From: Brevibacterium moorei
GTDB taxonomy: Bacteria; Actinomycetota; Actinomycetes; Actinomycetales; Brevibacteriaceae
Assembly (NCBI RefSeq): GCF_024580735.1
Contig: NZ_JANIJX010000015.1
Location: 38,293 to 102,292, forward strand
Direction of reading: 5' to 3'
DNA length: 64,000 nt
A program made the translations under genes and the position numbers. Positions 9,012-18,194 of the stretch are shown piece after piece; position 1 is the stretch's first letter; every line of letters begins with the position of its first letter. A model generated the notes under the pieces. It was not told where the DNA came from and ran no database searches. It was given only the letters and a program-made list of their open reading frames with translations.

Positions 9012-9806
9012 TCAGGCCTGGTATGCGCTGACGTCGCCGACCAACTTGGTGTGATCGGCGGGGACGGGTTCGACGGCGGCCGCGGCGACCTCGGCGGCGA
9101 ATTCCGACACGGTGTACAGACGGCCGGCCTGCTTGCGGCTGGCCTCGATCGCACCCGGATTGGACCGTTCCAGCAGGGTTGCCGTGATCGTGCCCTCGAT
9201 CATGTCCCCGGAGACCACGGTGAACCCGATGCCCTTGGCGTCCAGTTCGCCGATCAGGCCACGCAGTGCCTGCTCGCCGGCGTTCTTCGACCGCGCCACC
9301 GGGGCGTAGTCGGCCATCTGCGGGGCGGTTTCGACGAAGTGGGCCTGGTGGCTGGTCACGAAGACCACGCGGGCGCCGCTGGACAGCAGCGGCAGCGCGG
9401 TGCGCAGCGCATTGACCTGGGCATCGCGGTTGAGTTTCAGGGCATAGTCCTCTGCCATCCCCGACTCCATCCCGCCCGAGGCGTTCAGGACCAGGATGTC
9501 GAGCTTGCCGAAGTGTTCGCGGATCTGCTCGAACATCGCGGTGACGGATTCCGGATCCGTCAGGTCGGCGCCGATGGTGGGCGCCTGGACCCCGTATGCC
9601 TCCTGCAGCTTGGTCGCCAGGCGCTGCGCGCGCGGGGCCTTGTTGCGGTAGTTGATGACGACATCGGCGCCGGCCGCGGCCAGGTAGCCCGCGGTGTCAG
9701 CGCCGATTCCGCGCGAGGATCCGGTCACCAGGGCGACCTTGCCGGTCAGGCTACCTGCCGGGATGGGGGTTTCAGGGGCGTTCTCTTCGCTTACAGTCTC
9801 AGACAC
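9012..9806 (-). CDS. SDR family oxidoreductase with an unusual active site
   Basis: Rossmann-fold short-chain dehydrogenase/reductase, 264 residues. The cofactor motif TGSSRGIG (about residues 30-37) and the LNASGG motif are clear, and an Arg after the second strand (INYRNK) suggests NADP(H). The catalytic region reads ADYAPVARSKNAGE, so the Lys is present but the position four residues before it is Val. The only nearby Tyr is seven residues before the Lys rather than four. Substrate unknown. The GTG start lies 8 nt after TAGCCT, a likely leaderless promoter. Confidence 0.82.
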   Translation of the reverse strand: MSETVSEENAPETPIPAGSLTGKVALVTGSSRGIGADTAGYLAAAGADVVINYRNKAPRAQRLATKLQEAYGVQAPTIGADLTDPESVTAMFEQIREHFGKLDILVLNASGGMESGMAEDYALKLNRDAQVNALRTALPLLSSGARVVFVTSHQAHFVETAPQMADYAPVARSKNAGEQALRGLIGELDAKGIGFTVVSGDMIEGTITATLLERSNPGAIEASRKQAGRLYTVSEFAAEVAAAAVEPVPADHTKLVGDVSAYQA

Positions 9807-9891
9807 AGCGAATCAGGCTATCAGACGGGGTGGGGCGTCGGTCAGGCGGCCTGTTGTGCCTGCCGCCCATGCTCTGACTCGCTCCCCCGGC

Positions 9892-10542
9892 TCACTTCGT
9901 CACGGAGCCGACTGTCAGCCATTCGACGTCGGAGCCGCAGGCCCTCATATCCGTTTGCCGGAGGAACACGGACTTCTTCGAATCCGGCGGGTAGATCCTC
10001 CACCCGGCCGCGGATTCGACCTTGCAGCGTCCGGCCAGCGGGCCGCCATCGTCGCCGATGTTGACCGCCTTGAGCGTGGCATGTGCGGAATCGCCCGGCG
10101 CCAGGGTGACCCGGCCGGGGTCCGGCGCGCCATGTGCTGCCGCCTTTCCGAGTTGTTCGCCCTTATCGCCGGCGACGGCAGAAACGCCCGGATGACCGTT
10201 GAGGTGGCAGCTCGTCTCCCCTTGGTTCTTGAAGGTGATCGTGAAGTAGCGGGAGCCAGCTGCGGCGTCCTCCGGGGTCATCGTGACGTGCAGAGCCGCC
10301 GTCGTGCAGAGCCCGTCCGTCTTCGACGGGTCCTGCCCCGGTTCGGTCCCTGCTGTGGACGCCGGGGCCTGGGCGGAGCCGTCATCGGGGGCCGTCGGCG
10401 CTGCGGGGGCACCCGGTTGTGTGACCTGCTCGGTTGGGGCGGGGGCGCCGGTCGTTTGGGATGCACCCGAGCACGCGGCAAGGGGTACCGCGATTCCGAT
10501 GGCCAGGGCGAGCGCCGCGCCGGGCCGGACTATGCGATACAT
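9892..10542 (-). CDS. DUF4232-domain lipoprotein
   Basis: Secreted lipoprotein of 216 residues: signal peptide with lipobox LAAC, then a Pro/Ala/Thr-rich linker to about residue 75, then a DUF4232 domain with the pattern LHVTMTPEDAAAGSRYFTITFKN and paired cysteines (LCTT, SCHL, GRCK, RACG). DUF4232 proteins are common on actinobacterial surfaces and have no established activity. A strong AGGAGG sits 7 nt before the ATG. It is divergent from gntP across 177 bp. Confidence 0.82.
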   Translation of the reverse strand: MYRIVRPGAALALAIGIAVPLAACSGASQTTGAPAPTEQVTQPGAPAAPTAPDDGSAQAPASTAGTEPGQDPSKTDGLCTTAALHVTMTPEDAAAGSRYFTITFKNQGETSCHLNGHPGVSAVAGDKGEQLGKAAAHGAPDPGRVTLAPGDSAHATLKAVNIGDDGGPLAGRCKVESAAGWRIYPPDSKKSVFLRQTDMRACGSDVEWLTVGSVTK

Positions 10543-10719
10543 GGGAAGGCCTCCTGTACATCGATGTGCTTCGCGTACCCTCCACGCTACTCCGGGAAGA
10601 CGATTGTGGCGGCTCGCAGAGTGCTGCGGAACACAGACATCGATTATTCGGGCATGTTCTCATCCAAGCCGTCCACCGGGCGGCTCCACCACTGGACCTC
10701 ACGGGAAGGCTTGGGAACA

Positions 10720-12264
10720 ATGATGTTTCAGGCACTACCTGCACTGCACTCCCCCGCGGTAACCCTCCTGGCCGAGGGCGATTCCGCCGCAACCGCAACC
10801 GCCGTCGGCTCCGAACCCCGGCTGTTGGCAGCGACCATCATCGGTTTCGCCGTCATCATCGCGCTCATCACCTGGCTCAAGGTCTCGCCGTTCCTGGCCC
10901 TGACCGTGGGGGCGCTGGGAGTGGGGATCGGTGCCGGCATGGCCCCGGCGGACGCTCTGACCAGTTTCACCAAGGGATTCGGCGACACCGCCGGCGGCGT
11001 GGGCGTGCTCATCGCCCTGGGTGCCATGTTCGGCAAGATGCTGGCCGACTCCGGCGGCGCCGACCGGATCGTCGATACGCTCGTCGACCGGTCCAGCCCG
11101 CGCTTCCTACCGTGGACCATGGCAGTGGTCGGCTCGGTGATCGGCCTGCCCATGTTTTTCGAGATCGGCTTGGTGCTGCTCATCCCGATCATCATCCTGG
11201 TCACCCGGCGTTCGGGCCTGCCGCTGATGAAGATCGCGATCCCGACCCTGTCCGGACTGTCCACCATGCACGGCCTGGTGCCGCCGCACCCCGGACCCCT
11301 CATCGCCATCGACGCCCTCAAGGCCAACCTGGGGTTGACCCTGGCGCTGGGCATTCTGGTGGCCATTCCGACTCTGATCATCGCCGGTCCCCTGTTCTCC
11401 GGATTCGCCGCGCGCTGGGCCCCTGTGCCCGTGCCGCCGCTGTTCGGCGTGCCGGACCAGTACCGTACGGGGCCGGGCAACGACCCGCAGGAACAGGAGC
11501 GCGTGTCACGGAAGTTCAAGCACGGGGAGCAGGCCGGTGCCCAGACACCCGCAGGCGCCACCGCCGACGAGGACGCGCCTTTCACCCCCACTCGCAGACC
11601 CCCGTTCGGCAACGCCCTGGCCTCGATCCTGTTGCCGGTCGTGCTCATGCTGCTCAAGGCGATCGTCGAGGTCTTCGCGCCCGCTAGCTCCGGCTTCCTC
11701 TGGCACCTGATCGACTTCCTCGGCACACCCGCCGTGGCCCTGCTGATCACGGTGTTCGTCAGCATCTTCACCCTGGGCCTGCCATCTGGCATGGGGCGCG
11801 CACAGGTCGCCAAGACGCTCGAGTCCTCGGTTCCGCCCATCGCTGGGATCATCCTCATCGTGGGCGCCGGCGGTGCCTTCAAGCAGATCCTGGTGGACAC
11901 CGGCATCGGTACGGTCATCACGGCCGGCGTGCTGGGCACTGGCGTGTCGATCGTCCTGTTGGGCTGGCTGGTGTCGGCCCTGGTGCGTGTGGCCACCGGT
12001 TCGGCGACCGTGGCGACGGTGACCGCAGCCGGCCTCATGGCACCCGCGGCCGCAGAATTGCCCACCGCCGAGGTCTCGCTGCTGGTTTTGGCCGTGGGGG
12101 CCGGCTCCGTGTTCCTCTCGCACGTCAACGATGCGGGGTTCTGGCTGGTCAAGCAGTACCTGGGCACCAGCGTCACGCAGACCTTCAAGACCTGGACGGT
12201 GCTGGAGTCGCTCATCTCGGTGGTGGGCCTGCTGGGTGCGCTGCTCCTGGACGTCTTCATCTAG
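10720..12264 (+). CDS. Gluconate:proton symporter, GntP family
   Basis: Membrane permease of 514 residues and about 12 helices that imports gluconate or a related aldonate. Family features are GFGDTAGGVGVLIALGAMFGK, the SGLSTMHGLVPPHPGP motif (about residues 182-197) and LSHVNDAGFWLVKQYL near the C-terminus. The frame is open far upstream to 9694, but that part is antisense to the DUF4232 gene. I place the start at the ATG pair 10720/10723. A polar loop of about 45 residues near the middle (after FGVPDQYRTG) is typical of actinobacterial members. No gluconate kinase or regulator is adjacent. Confidence 0.88.
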   Translation: MMFQALPALHSPAVTLLAEGDSAATATAVGSEPRLLAATIIGFAVIIALITWLKVSPFLALTVGALGVGIGAGMAPADALTSFTKGFGDTAGGVGVLIALGAMFGKMLADSGGADRIVDTLVDRSSPRFLPWTMAVVGSVIGLPMFFEIGLVLLIPIIILVTRRSGLPLMKIAIPTLSGLSTMHGLVPPHPGPLIAIDALKANLGLTLALGILVAIPTLIIAGPLFSGFAARWAPVPVPPLFGVPDQYRTGPGNDPQEQERVSRKFKHGEQAGAQTPAGATADEDAPFTPTRRPPFGNALASILLPVVLMLLKAIVEVFAPASSGFLWHLIDFLGTPAVALLITVFVSIFTLGLPSGMGRAQVAKTLESSVPPIAGIILIVGAGGAFKQILVDTGIGTVITAGVLGTGVSIVLLGWLVSALVRVATGSATVATVTAAGLMAPAAAELPTAEVSLLVLAVGAGSVFLSHVNDAGFWLVKQYLGTSVTQTFKTWTVLESLISVVGLLGALLLDVFI

Positions 12265-12287
12265 AGGGCGGCCCTCTGAATGCGACG

Positions 12288-12326
12288 AAGGCCCCTCACC
12301 CGGCGTTTTGCCTGGTGAGGGGCCTT
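12288..12326 (+). terminator. Rho-independent terminator after gntP
   Basis: Perfect 13-bp arms AAGGCCCCTCACC and GGTGAGGGGCCTT surround a 13-nt loop containing CGTTTTG. A smaller perfect palindrome (arms AGAGGGC/GCCCTCT, 12263-12277) overlaps the gntP stop. This marks the end of backbone sequence before the mobile island. Confidence 0.85.
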
Positions 12327-12462
12327 GTCTGCGGTGGACCTTGCTGGGTACTTGTCAAACCCCAGAAAGCCTGTTCTGACGCTGATCAGGCGCGCTCTCA
12401 AGGGAAAGAAGCTCTCTGGTGTTCGTCCGGAGCGTCAGCCCGTCCAGGACGAGCGGGGTGAG

Positions 12463-12807
12463 GTGGTCGCGAAACCGCTCGTGAGTCAAACCCGTTTGAA
12501 CGCCCAGAGTCGCGCGGAACTACTCGCTGCCTACTCGGAAGGTGCACCGGTGCAGGAGCTGGCGAAGCGGTTCGGGGTGCATCGAGGCACGGTGCACGCG
12601 CTGGCACGACGGGCGGGACTGCGGCCTCGAAACGGGCCTGAGCTTCCTAATTCGGTGCGTGAGGAGGCTGCTCGGCTGTATGCCAATGGTCTGACGTTGC
12701 TCGACGCGGGACGACAGCTTGGGATCAGCAACGACGCGGTACGAGCCGCTGTGGTCTCGTGCGGGGGCACGATCCGTCCGAAGGGTCGGCGTCCTCGCGT
12801 GGCATGA
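12463..12807 (+). CDS. Helix-turn-helix protein associated with recombinases
   Basis: Small DNA-binding protein with two Hin/resolvase-type HTH units: VQELAKRFGVHRGTVHALARR and LLDAGRQLGISNDAVRAAVV. Proteins like this are frequent beside serine recombinases in actinobacterial mobile elements. The frame is open back to 12325, inside the gntP terminator, so the true start is unsure. I use GTG 12463, which follows GGGGTGAG. The upstream in-frame residues (LIRRALKGKKLSGVRPERQP) may be a recombinase tail remnant. It is followed by a terminator. Confidence 0.55.
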   Translation: MVAKPLVSQTRLNAQSRAELLAAYSEGAPVQELAKRFGVHRGTVHALARRAGLRPRNGPELPNSVREEAARLYANGLTLLDAGRQLGISNDAVRAAVVSCGGTIRPKGRRPRVA

Positions 12808-12823
12808 CCTTCTTCGCAGACCT

Positions 12824-12859
12824 GAGCGCCCCCTGATTCCCGGAAATCAGAGGGCGCTC
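12824..12859 (+). terminator. Hairpin terminator after the HTH gene
   Basis: Arms GAGCGCCC plus CTGATT pair with AATCAG plus GGGCGCTC around a short CCCGG loop, with single unpaired bases. It lies between the HTH ORF and the opposing recombinase fragment. Confidence 0.6.
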
Positions 12860-12878
12860 TCGTACCTAGCGGACCTGG

Positions 12879-13160
12879 TCAGTGCCGTCGCGTCGGGTGC
12901 TCTCCACGTTGACCTGGCTCCGCGGCGACGAGCATCAGGAGTCTCTGTTCGAGGCCGGACGGTCCCGGTGCGTGCTGGTCAGCAACCCGCACCGTGACCC
13001 CTGCTTCTTCGAGCTGATCGATGATGCGCATGTTCTCGCCTGGTCGGCGGCCGAGTCGTGCCAGATCAGAAACGATGACGGTGGAGATCTCTCCGTTCGC
13101 GCCGGCTTCGAGTAGCCGCTCCAACTCGTGTCCCGTGGAACCGATGTCGGTGAACGTGCA
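12879..13160 (-). pseudogene. Serine recombinase (resolvase N-terminal domain) fragment
   Basis: About 90 codons remain of the catalytic domain of a resolvase/invertase. FTDIGSTG, STVIVSDLARLGR, MRIIDQLEEAGVTVRVAD and the C-terminal end of the domain (EQRLLMLVAAEPGQ) are all typical. The N-terminal part with the catalytic serine is absent: the frame meets a stop at 13161-13163, just where relaxase sequence begins on the other strand. The C-terminal DNA-binding region is also missing. It is therefore inactive debris. Confidence 0.75.
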
Positions 13161-14666
13161 TCAGACCCCCTCGTCACCCTGCACGAAAGCGACAACGCGG
13201 CGCGTGAACACATCACCGCTCACGCCCAGGAGGGTAAGGCGATCACTGTCGCTACGAACGACGAAGCCGCCGCGCTGAACGAGCGCATCCGTACTGGTCG
13301 GGTCGAGCGCGGCGAGGTCGACGACATCGTGACAGAGACCGGGAGTGACGGGCTGAGCATCGGTTCCGGTGACCTCATCCAGACGAGGAAGAACAGCAGC
13401 GACCTGGGTGTGGCAAACCGGCAGCAGTGGATCGTGCAACACGTCACTGAGGACGGCACCGTCTATGCCCGCGGGGTCGGCAGCGGCCGAAAGCACCGGC
13501 GCACGGTCGCGCTCCCGCCCGAGTATGTGGGCGAGCATGCGCACCTGTCCTATGCCGCGACCGCCTACGGCGTCCAAGGCGCGACCGTCGATGCGTCTCA
13601 CACGGTGCTGTCGGAGGCGACCAGCGCGGCAGGCGTCTACGTCGGCATGACCCGAGGCCGCGAGCAGAACCAACTGCACGTCGTTGCGGAGAACCTGGCC
13701 GACGCCAGGGCCCAGTTCATCGAGGCGATGGAACGCGACCCGGCAGACCGCGGCCTCGACTACGCCACCGCCCAAGCCGTCGAAGCCGTGCGTGGACTTG
13801 CCGCGGATGGCCCTGTTCGGCTCGTCACCGACGAACTCGCACGCCTTGACGAGGAAGCCGAGCGCGCACACCGGCAGGCGCAACGGTGGGAGAAGGCCGC
13901 CGCATACCTCGACGCCCAACGCGCTGCGCACCGGGCCGAGGACGACGAAGACGCCGCGACGCTCCACCGGGTAGAGGACGAGGCCGCGCGTCTCCGTGCC
14001 GAGGTCACTGCGCCGCTGACCATGCAGGCCGAGGCGGACGGCGCGGCCTACGTCGCCGTCATCGACACTGAGGCGGCCGCGAGTGCCCGCCTCGCGACCG
14101 TGGGACCGTTCGGCAGACGCAAGGCCCGCACCGAACATCGCACCGCAACCGAACAAGTCCGGACTACCCGCGCCCAGCTCCGCGACGCCTGGGATGCCGA
14201 GCCGCCCCGCACCCTCGAAGCGCTCCCTGCCTGGATGGCCCAGGCAGCAGCGCGCCGAGCCGAGACCGACCCCCGCGTCGGCGACGCCGACCGTGCCGTC
14301 CACGCAGCACACTCCCAGCAGAAAGCAACCCAGCAGCGACACCAGCGTGAGCGCACGGCGTTGCTGGTCAGCGGGTACGGAACTGAACACACCCGCCGAG
14401 ACCAGTTCGGCATGCGCACGGTCAACCCGCACCGCGACGCCGCCGACGCCCGCACACGGGCCGCCCTAATCCGCGCCGAAGCCCGTGAACTCCGCAACCT
14501 CCCGGTGAGCGATGCCGCGCGGCGCATCGAGGCCAACCGCGCTCAGCAGGAGCAGGAACAGGCGAGGCGGCGAGCGGAGCGGCGGGAACGGCAGCTCCAC
14601 GACCCGTTCGAGCACGAGTCCCGTCGCCCCGGGCCGCATCGAGACGGAGCAGCACGCAGCTTGTGA
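13161..14666 (+). pseudogene. traA: TraA-type MobF relaxase/helicase, C-terminal fragment
   Basis: About 500 codons corresponding to the end of a conjugative relaxase-helicase. Helicase motifs are recognisable: SGDLIQTRKN, LSYAATAYGVQGATVDASH and VYVGMTRGRE. A long Arg/Ala/Glu-rich coiled tail follows. The relaxase domain (catalytic tyrosines, three-His site) and the Walker A part of the helicase are missing. The in-frame ATG/GTG codons near 13128 lie in sequence that belongs to the opposing recombinase remnant, so this is a 5'-truncated gene fused to unrelated DNA. It probably cannot nick DNA. Confidence 0.75.
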
Positions 14667-15018
14667 CGGGGCACTCACGTACTACGAGACGCAGCCTGCG
14701 TTCATTCACGAGAGAAGGGCGTGATCTTGTTCGTGTAGCAACGGCTTGATACAGCGAGGCCTATCAGATTCTCGGTACAGGTGGTGTCGTGATGGCCGGA
14801 CCGGCGTTGACGGCGTAATCGTCCACCTGCACAGCCATCTCGGCCACGTTCGGCACATTCTCCAGATGGACATCGGCAGTCTTCCCCACGAGCACTTCCT
14901 GGAGTGCCTCACACTGCTGGCCACCGAGGTCGAGCCGTGCATCGACGCCTCCTCGCCAAGGAGGTCTGAGTTCACCCGCTGCCCGTGTCATCTCGTTCGG
15001 GCGGCCCTTCGCCGTGCC
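14667..15018. other. 352-bp gap with no convincing gene
   Basis: Lies between the relaxase fragment and the reductase module. The minus strand holds a 75-codon open frame (14764-14991) with no recognisable family and no good ribosome site. I read the stretch as non-coding junction sequence. Confidence 0.4.
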
Positions 15019-16023
15019 TCAAGCGGCAGGCGCTCCCGACACGTCGATGACCAGCTTGCCGCGCACCCGGCCTTCCTCGAGCACCTCATACGCGGCAGGC
15101 GCCTGCGCCAGGGGGAAGACGCGTTCCAGCACGACGCGCAGCGCACCGGTCTGCAACCAGCTGCCGAGCCGAGCGAGATCGCTCGAATCGACTCTCGTCA
15201 GCACGGTGCGGGCCGTGATGCGTGCGAGCGCGCTGCCCACCGCACGTCTCACGATCGGGCCGCCGGGTCCCAGGATCCTGCCTCCGCCCGCCGCCCCGAT
15301 CGTGACGACGACGCCCTCCGGGGCGAGGATGCGGCGGAGGGTCGAGGCGCGCGCCGTGCAGACGGTGTCGATCACGACGTCGTAGGGCCCGCGCGGTGTC
15401 TCACCCACCGTGTAGTCGAAGACGTCGTCCGCTCCGAGACCACGGACCATGTCGATGCTGCGCGCAGAGCACACGGCATCCACCCGGGAGGCCCCCAGCA
15501 GACGGGCGATCTGCACGGCGAGGTGGCCGACGCCACCGGCGGCGCCCCACACCAGGACACGTCCGCCGGGTTCGGGGCCGCCGGCGTCCCGAAGCGCCTG
15601 CATGGCGGTGAGGCCGGCGAGTGAGCTCGCCGCCGCGGCGGAGGGATCGACGCCCGGCGGCAGAACCGCGAACCACTCGGGATCGACGTCGACGTACTCG
15701 GCGATCGAACCGGTCCGCTGCGCCGTCGCGGGGATCGTGCCGAAGACCCGCTCCCCCACTGCGACACCGGTCACACCCGCGCCGACCTCGGCGACGACAC
15801 CGGCGAAGTCCTCCCCGACGCCCTGCAGCCCCTGCCGCGCCGCGCCGGGTCTGCGCAGACGCATGATCCACGGATCTCCGCGGTAGAGATGCCAGTCGAC
15901 GGGGTTCACCGACGCCGTGAGCACGCGGACGAGGACCCGATCGGCACCGACCCGTGGCGTCGGCACCTCGGCGACCGCGAGCCCAGCCGCCGAGGTGTAC
16001 CCGTCGTGCACGAGCGCGCGCAT
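15019..16023 (-). CDS. NAD(P)-dependent alcohol dehydrogenase, zinc-less MDR family
   Basis: Medium-chain reductase of 334 residues, related to quinone oxidoreductases. The N-terminal GroES-like domain (SVNPVDWHLYRGDP, GEDFAGVVAEVGAGV) is followed by a Rossmann domain with VWGAAGGVGHLAVQIA (about residues 144-159). No zinc-ligand cysteine pattern is seen. The ATG at 16023 is preferred over the longer frame, since it sits 4 bp after the stop of the upstream reductase gene. It probably reduces a carbonyl or enone. It is third in a DUF1304-reductase-reductase operon. Confidence 0.85.
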   Translation of the reverse strand: MRALVHDGYTSAAGLAVAEVPTPRVGADRVLVRVLTASVNPVDWHLYRGDPWIMRLRRPGAARQGLQGVGEDFAGVVAEVGAGVTGVAVGERVFGTIPATAQRTGSIAEYVDVDPEWFAVLPPGVDPSAAAASSLAGLTAMQALRDAGGPEPGGRVLVWGAAGGVGHLAVQIARLLGASRVDAVCSARSIDMVRGLGADDVFDYTVGETPRGPYDVVIDTVCTARASTLRRILAPEGVVVTIGAAGGGRILGPGGPIVRRAVGSALARITARTVLTRVDSSDLARLGSWLQTGALRVVLERVFPLAQAPAAYEVLEEGRVRGKLVIDVSGAPAA

Positions 16024-16027
16024 CGGC

Positions 16028-17053
16028 TCAGGCCTGCTCGGGTGCGACGCGCACGAGCATCTTGCCGGTGTTCGCACCGCGCATCATGTCGAGGAAGGCA
16101 TCGACGGTGTTCTCGATGCCGTCCACGATGGTCTCGTCGTAAGAGATCCTTCCCTCCGCGAACCAGCCCGTCATCTTCTCCCGGAACTCGGGGGCCAGGT
16201 GGAGGTGGGCCGCCAGGGTGAAGCCCCGGAGCGTGAGCGCGCGGGTGATGATGTTCGCCATGTTGTCCGGCCCGGGCAGGCGCGTCGTGGTGTTGTATCC
16301 GGCGATCGCCCCGCAGAGCGCCGCGCGACCGCCGTCGTTGAAGGCATCGAGCGCTGCTTCGAGGTGGCCTCCGCCCACATTGTCGAAGAAGACGTCGATG
16401 CCGTCCGGTGCGGCCGCGGCGAGCTGGCCGCGCACGTCGCCGTCCTTGTAGTCGAACGCCGCGTCGTACCCGTACTTCTCGGTCAGCAGCGCCACCTTCT
16501 CCGGCGATCCGGCCGAGCCCACCACCCGGCCCGCGCCGAGGAGCTTCGCGATCTGCCCGACCGCGGTGCCCACCGCGCCCGCGGCACCGGAGACGAACAC
16601 CGTGTCGCCCTCCTTCATGCCGGCGATCGCCGTCAGCCCGACATACGCGGTCAGACCGGTCATCCCCAGGATGTGCAACCGCAGAGACGAGGGCACGCCG
16701 GGTGTCTCGGGAACGATCTGGAACGTAGATGCGGCATCCTGCGCCGTGTCCGTCCAGCCGTGCTGGTGCAGCACCAGCGACCCCACGGGCATGTCGGCGA
16801 CCGTCGAGGCCACCACCCGGCCGATCGCCCCGCCCGCGATCGTCTCCCCCAGCGCGTAGGGGGCGACGTACGAGCGCGTGTCGTTCATCCTTCCGCGCAT
16901 GTACGGGTCGACGGACACGTATTCGTTCCGCACACGCACCTGGCCGGGTTCCAGCGGCCCGTACGGGACCCGCACGACCCGGAAGTCCTCCGGAGCGGGC
17001 CAGCCGATCGGGCGTGCCGCGAGCTGGATCTGAGTGCTGACGAAATCAGACAT
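16028..17053 (-). CDS. NADP-dependent oxidoreductase, leukotriene B4 dehydrogenase/CurA-like MDR
   Basis: 341-residue reductase of the PTGR/CurA branch of MDR enzymes, which reduce alpha,beta-unsaturated carbonyls with NADPH. Seen directly: SVDPYMRGRM near residue 48, LGMTGLTAYVGL, the nucleotide motif VSGAAGAVGTAVGQIAKLLGA (about residues 153-173), and DVFFDNVGGGHLEAAL. All are family hallmarks. It lies between DUF1304 (73 bp upstream) and the second reductase (4 bp downstream). A role in detoxifying reactive electrophiles under TetR control is plausible. Confidence 0.88.
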   Translation of the reverse strand: MSDFVSTQIQLAARPIGWPAPEDFRVVRVPYGPLEPGQVRVRNEYVSVDPYMRGRMNDTRSYVAPYALGETIAGGAIGRVVASTVADMPVGSLVLHQHGWTDTAQDAASTFQIVPETPGVPSSLRLHILGMTGLTAYVGLTAIAGMKEGDTVFVSGAAGAVGTAVGQIAKLLGAGRVVGSAGSPEKVALLTEKYGYDAAFDYKDGDVRGQLAAAAPDGIDVFFDNVGGGHLEAALDAFNDGGRAALCGAIAGYNTTTRLPGPDNMANIITRALTLRGFTLAAHLHLAPEFREKMTGWFAEGRISYDETIVDGIENTVDAFLDMMRGANTGKMLVRVAPEQA

Positions 17054-17126
17054 GGAACGGTTTCTTCCTTCTCGATGGGATCCTCGGTGGGATCTGTATG
17101 CGCACGCGGCCCCGACGGGGCACGCG

Positions 17127-17513
17127 TCAGAGTGCGAGGCCGATCGCCAGGGTGATCACGCCGAGCGCCGGGATCACACCCTGCTTGAGGGCGGCTGCGG
17201 ACTTGTCCGGACTGGACAGCGCCAGCACCAGCGCGGCGGCGGACATCGAACCGGCGGCGCTGAACACCAGCGCCGCCCCGACGGCCGTGCCGCCCAGGGC
17301 GACGAAGACGATGCCGACGATCACGACGATCGCCAGGAACAGGTTGTAGAAGCCCTGGTTGAACGCCATCCCCTTCGTCGCCCTCGCCTCTGCCTCATCC
17401 GTTCCGAACGTCGCCCACGTGCGCGGGCTCGTCCACGCGACGGACTCCAGGTAGAAGATGTAGACGTGCACCAGCGCGGCGACGCCCGCGAGCACGAGAC
17501 CTGCGACGATCAT
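17127..17513 (-). CDS. DUF1304 family membrane protein
   Basis: 128-residue protein with four predicted helices. The N-terminal VHVYIFYLESVAW and the MAFNQGFYNLFLA motif (about residues 49-61) define DUF1304, a small membrane family of unknown activity. It is the first gene of the operon with two MDR reductases and is divergent from the tetR gene across 90 bp that hold a nested palindrome. Confidence 0.85.
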   Translation of the reverse strand: MIVAGLVLAGVAALVHVYIFYLESVAWTSPRTWATFGTDEAEARATKGMAFNQGFYNLFLAIVVIVGIVFVALGGTAVGAALVFSAAGSMSAAALVLALSSPDKSAAALKQGVIPALGVITLAIGLAL

Positions 17514-17549
17514 GATGTTGCCCCTTTCACGGACTCTCGCCCGTGTTCT

Positions 17550-17587
17550 GTAACGACTCTTCCAATATATACTGGAAAGAACGTTAC
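17550..17587. promoter_or_regulatory. Nested palindrome between DUF1304 and tetR, probable TetR operator
   Basis: Outer arms GTAACG (17550-17555) and CGTTAC (17582-17587) enclose inner arms TTCCA (17560-17564) and TGGAA (17573-17577) around an AT-rich centre. It occupies the middle of the divergent intergenic region, where a TetR repressor would shut both promoters. The AT-rich core could also contain the -10 elements. Confidence 0.6.
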
Positions 17588-17603
17588 GGAAAGAAGGCGG
17601 GCG

Positions 17604-18194
17604 ATGTCACGCACGCAGAGCTTCGATCGGGATGCGGTCGTGCACGCCGCGCGGACGCTGTTCTGGCAATGCGGCTACGAGGACGCATCCATCCCCGCGC
17701 TCGAACACGCCACCGGACTGAGCCGATCCAGCATCTACAACACTTTCGGATCCAAGCGGGGACTCTTCGACGCGGCGGTGCAGAGCTATCTCGACGACAT
17801 CGTCCGCCCGCGGCTTCGCCCGCTGCAGACCGATCCCGTCGATCGGGATGCGATCCTCGCGTACCTCACCGGGCTCCGCGACGCGTTCCGGCGAAGGGAT
17901 TCGATGCCCGCCGCCAACGGCTGCCTGCTCATCAACGCGGCCGGCGCATCCATCGCCCACGACGAGCAGATCGCCCGCACCATCGCCGAGTACCGCACCG
18001 AGCTGCACACGGCGATCTCTCGCGGCATCGCCGCACACGAGCCGGAGGGCGATCCCGCGGACCGGGCGCGCCTCGTCGACGCGGTGACAGGACTGGTCGT
18101 CGCGGCGTTCGCCCTCGCGCGCATCGACCACGCACAGGCGGCGGACGGGCTCACCACGGCGATCCGGCTCGTCGAGGAGGGCATGCGGCGCTGA
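17604..18194 (+). CDS. TetR/AcrR family transcriptional regulator
   Basis: 196 residues from the ATG at 17604. The N-terminal HTH (ASIPALEHATGLSRSSIYNTFGSKRGLFDAAV, about residues 33-64) is canonical TetR. The C-terminal domain NGCLLINAAGASIAHD matches the TetR_C branch found next to reductase genes. Upstream AAGAAGG serves as ribosome site. It is divergent from the DUF1304/reductase operon and probably represses it through the palindrome at 17550-17587. The ligand is unknown; enones or aldehydes are a guess. Confidence 0.88.
   Translation: MSRTQSFDRDAVVHAARTLFWQCGYEDASIPALEHATGLSRSSIYNTFGSKRGLFDAAVQSYLDDIVRPRLRPLQTDPVDRDAILAYLTGLRDAFRRRDSMPAANGCLLINAAGASIAHDEQIARTIAEYRTELHTAISRGIAAHEPEGDPADRARLVDAVTGLVVAAFALARIDHAQAADGLTTAIRLVEEGMRR

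Noticed and set aside
9694..10719. Upstream extension of the gntP frame to 856 codons
   Set aside because: The first part is antisense to the DUF4232 and SDR genes; hydrophobic GntP homology begins at ~10720.
14764..14991. 75-codon minus-strand frame between the relaxase fragment and the reductase genes
   Set aside because: No family, no ribosome site, and it lies in rearranged DNA.
17034..17603. In-frame upstream extension of the tetR ORF
   Set aside because: It reads antisense through DUF1304; the TetR domain starts right after ATG 17604.
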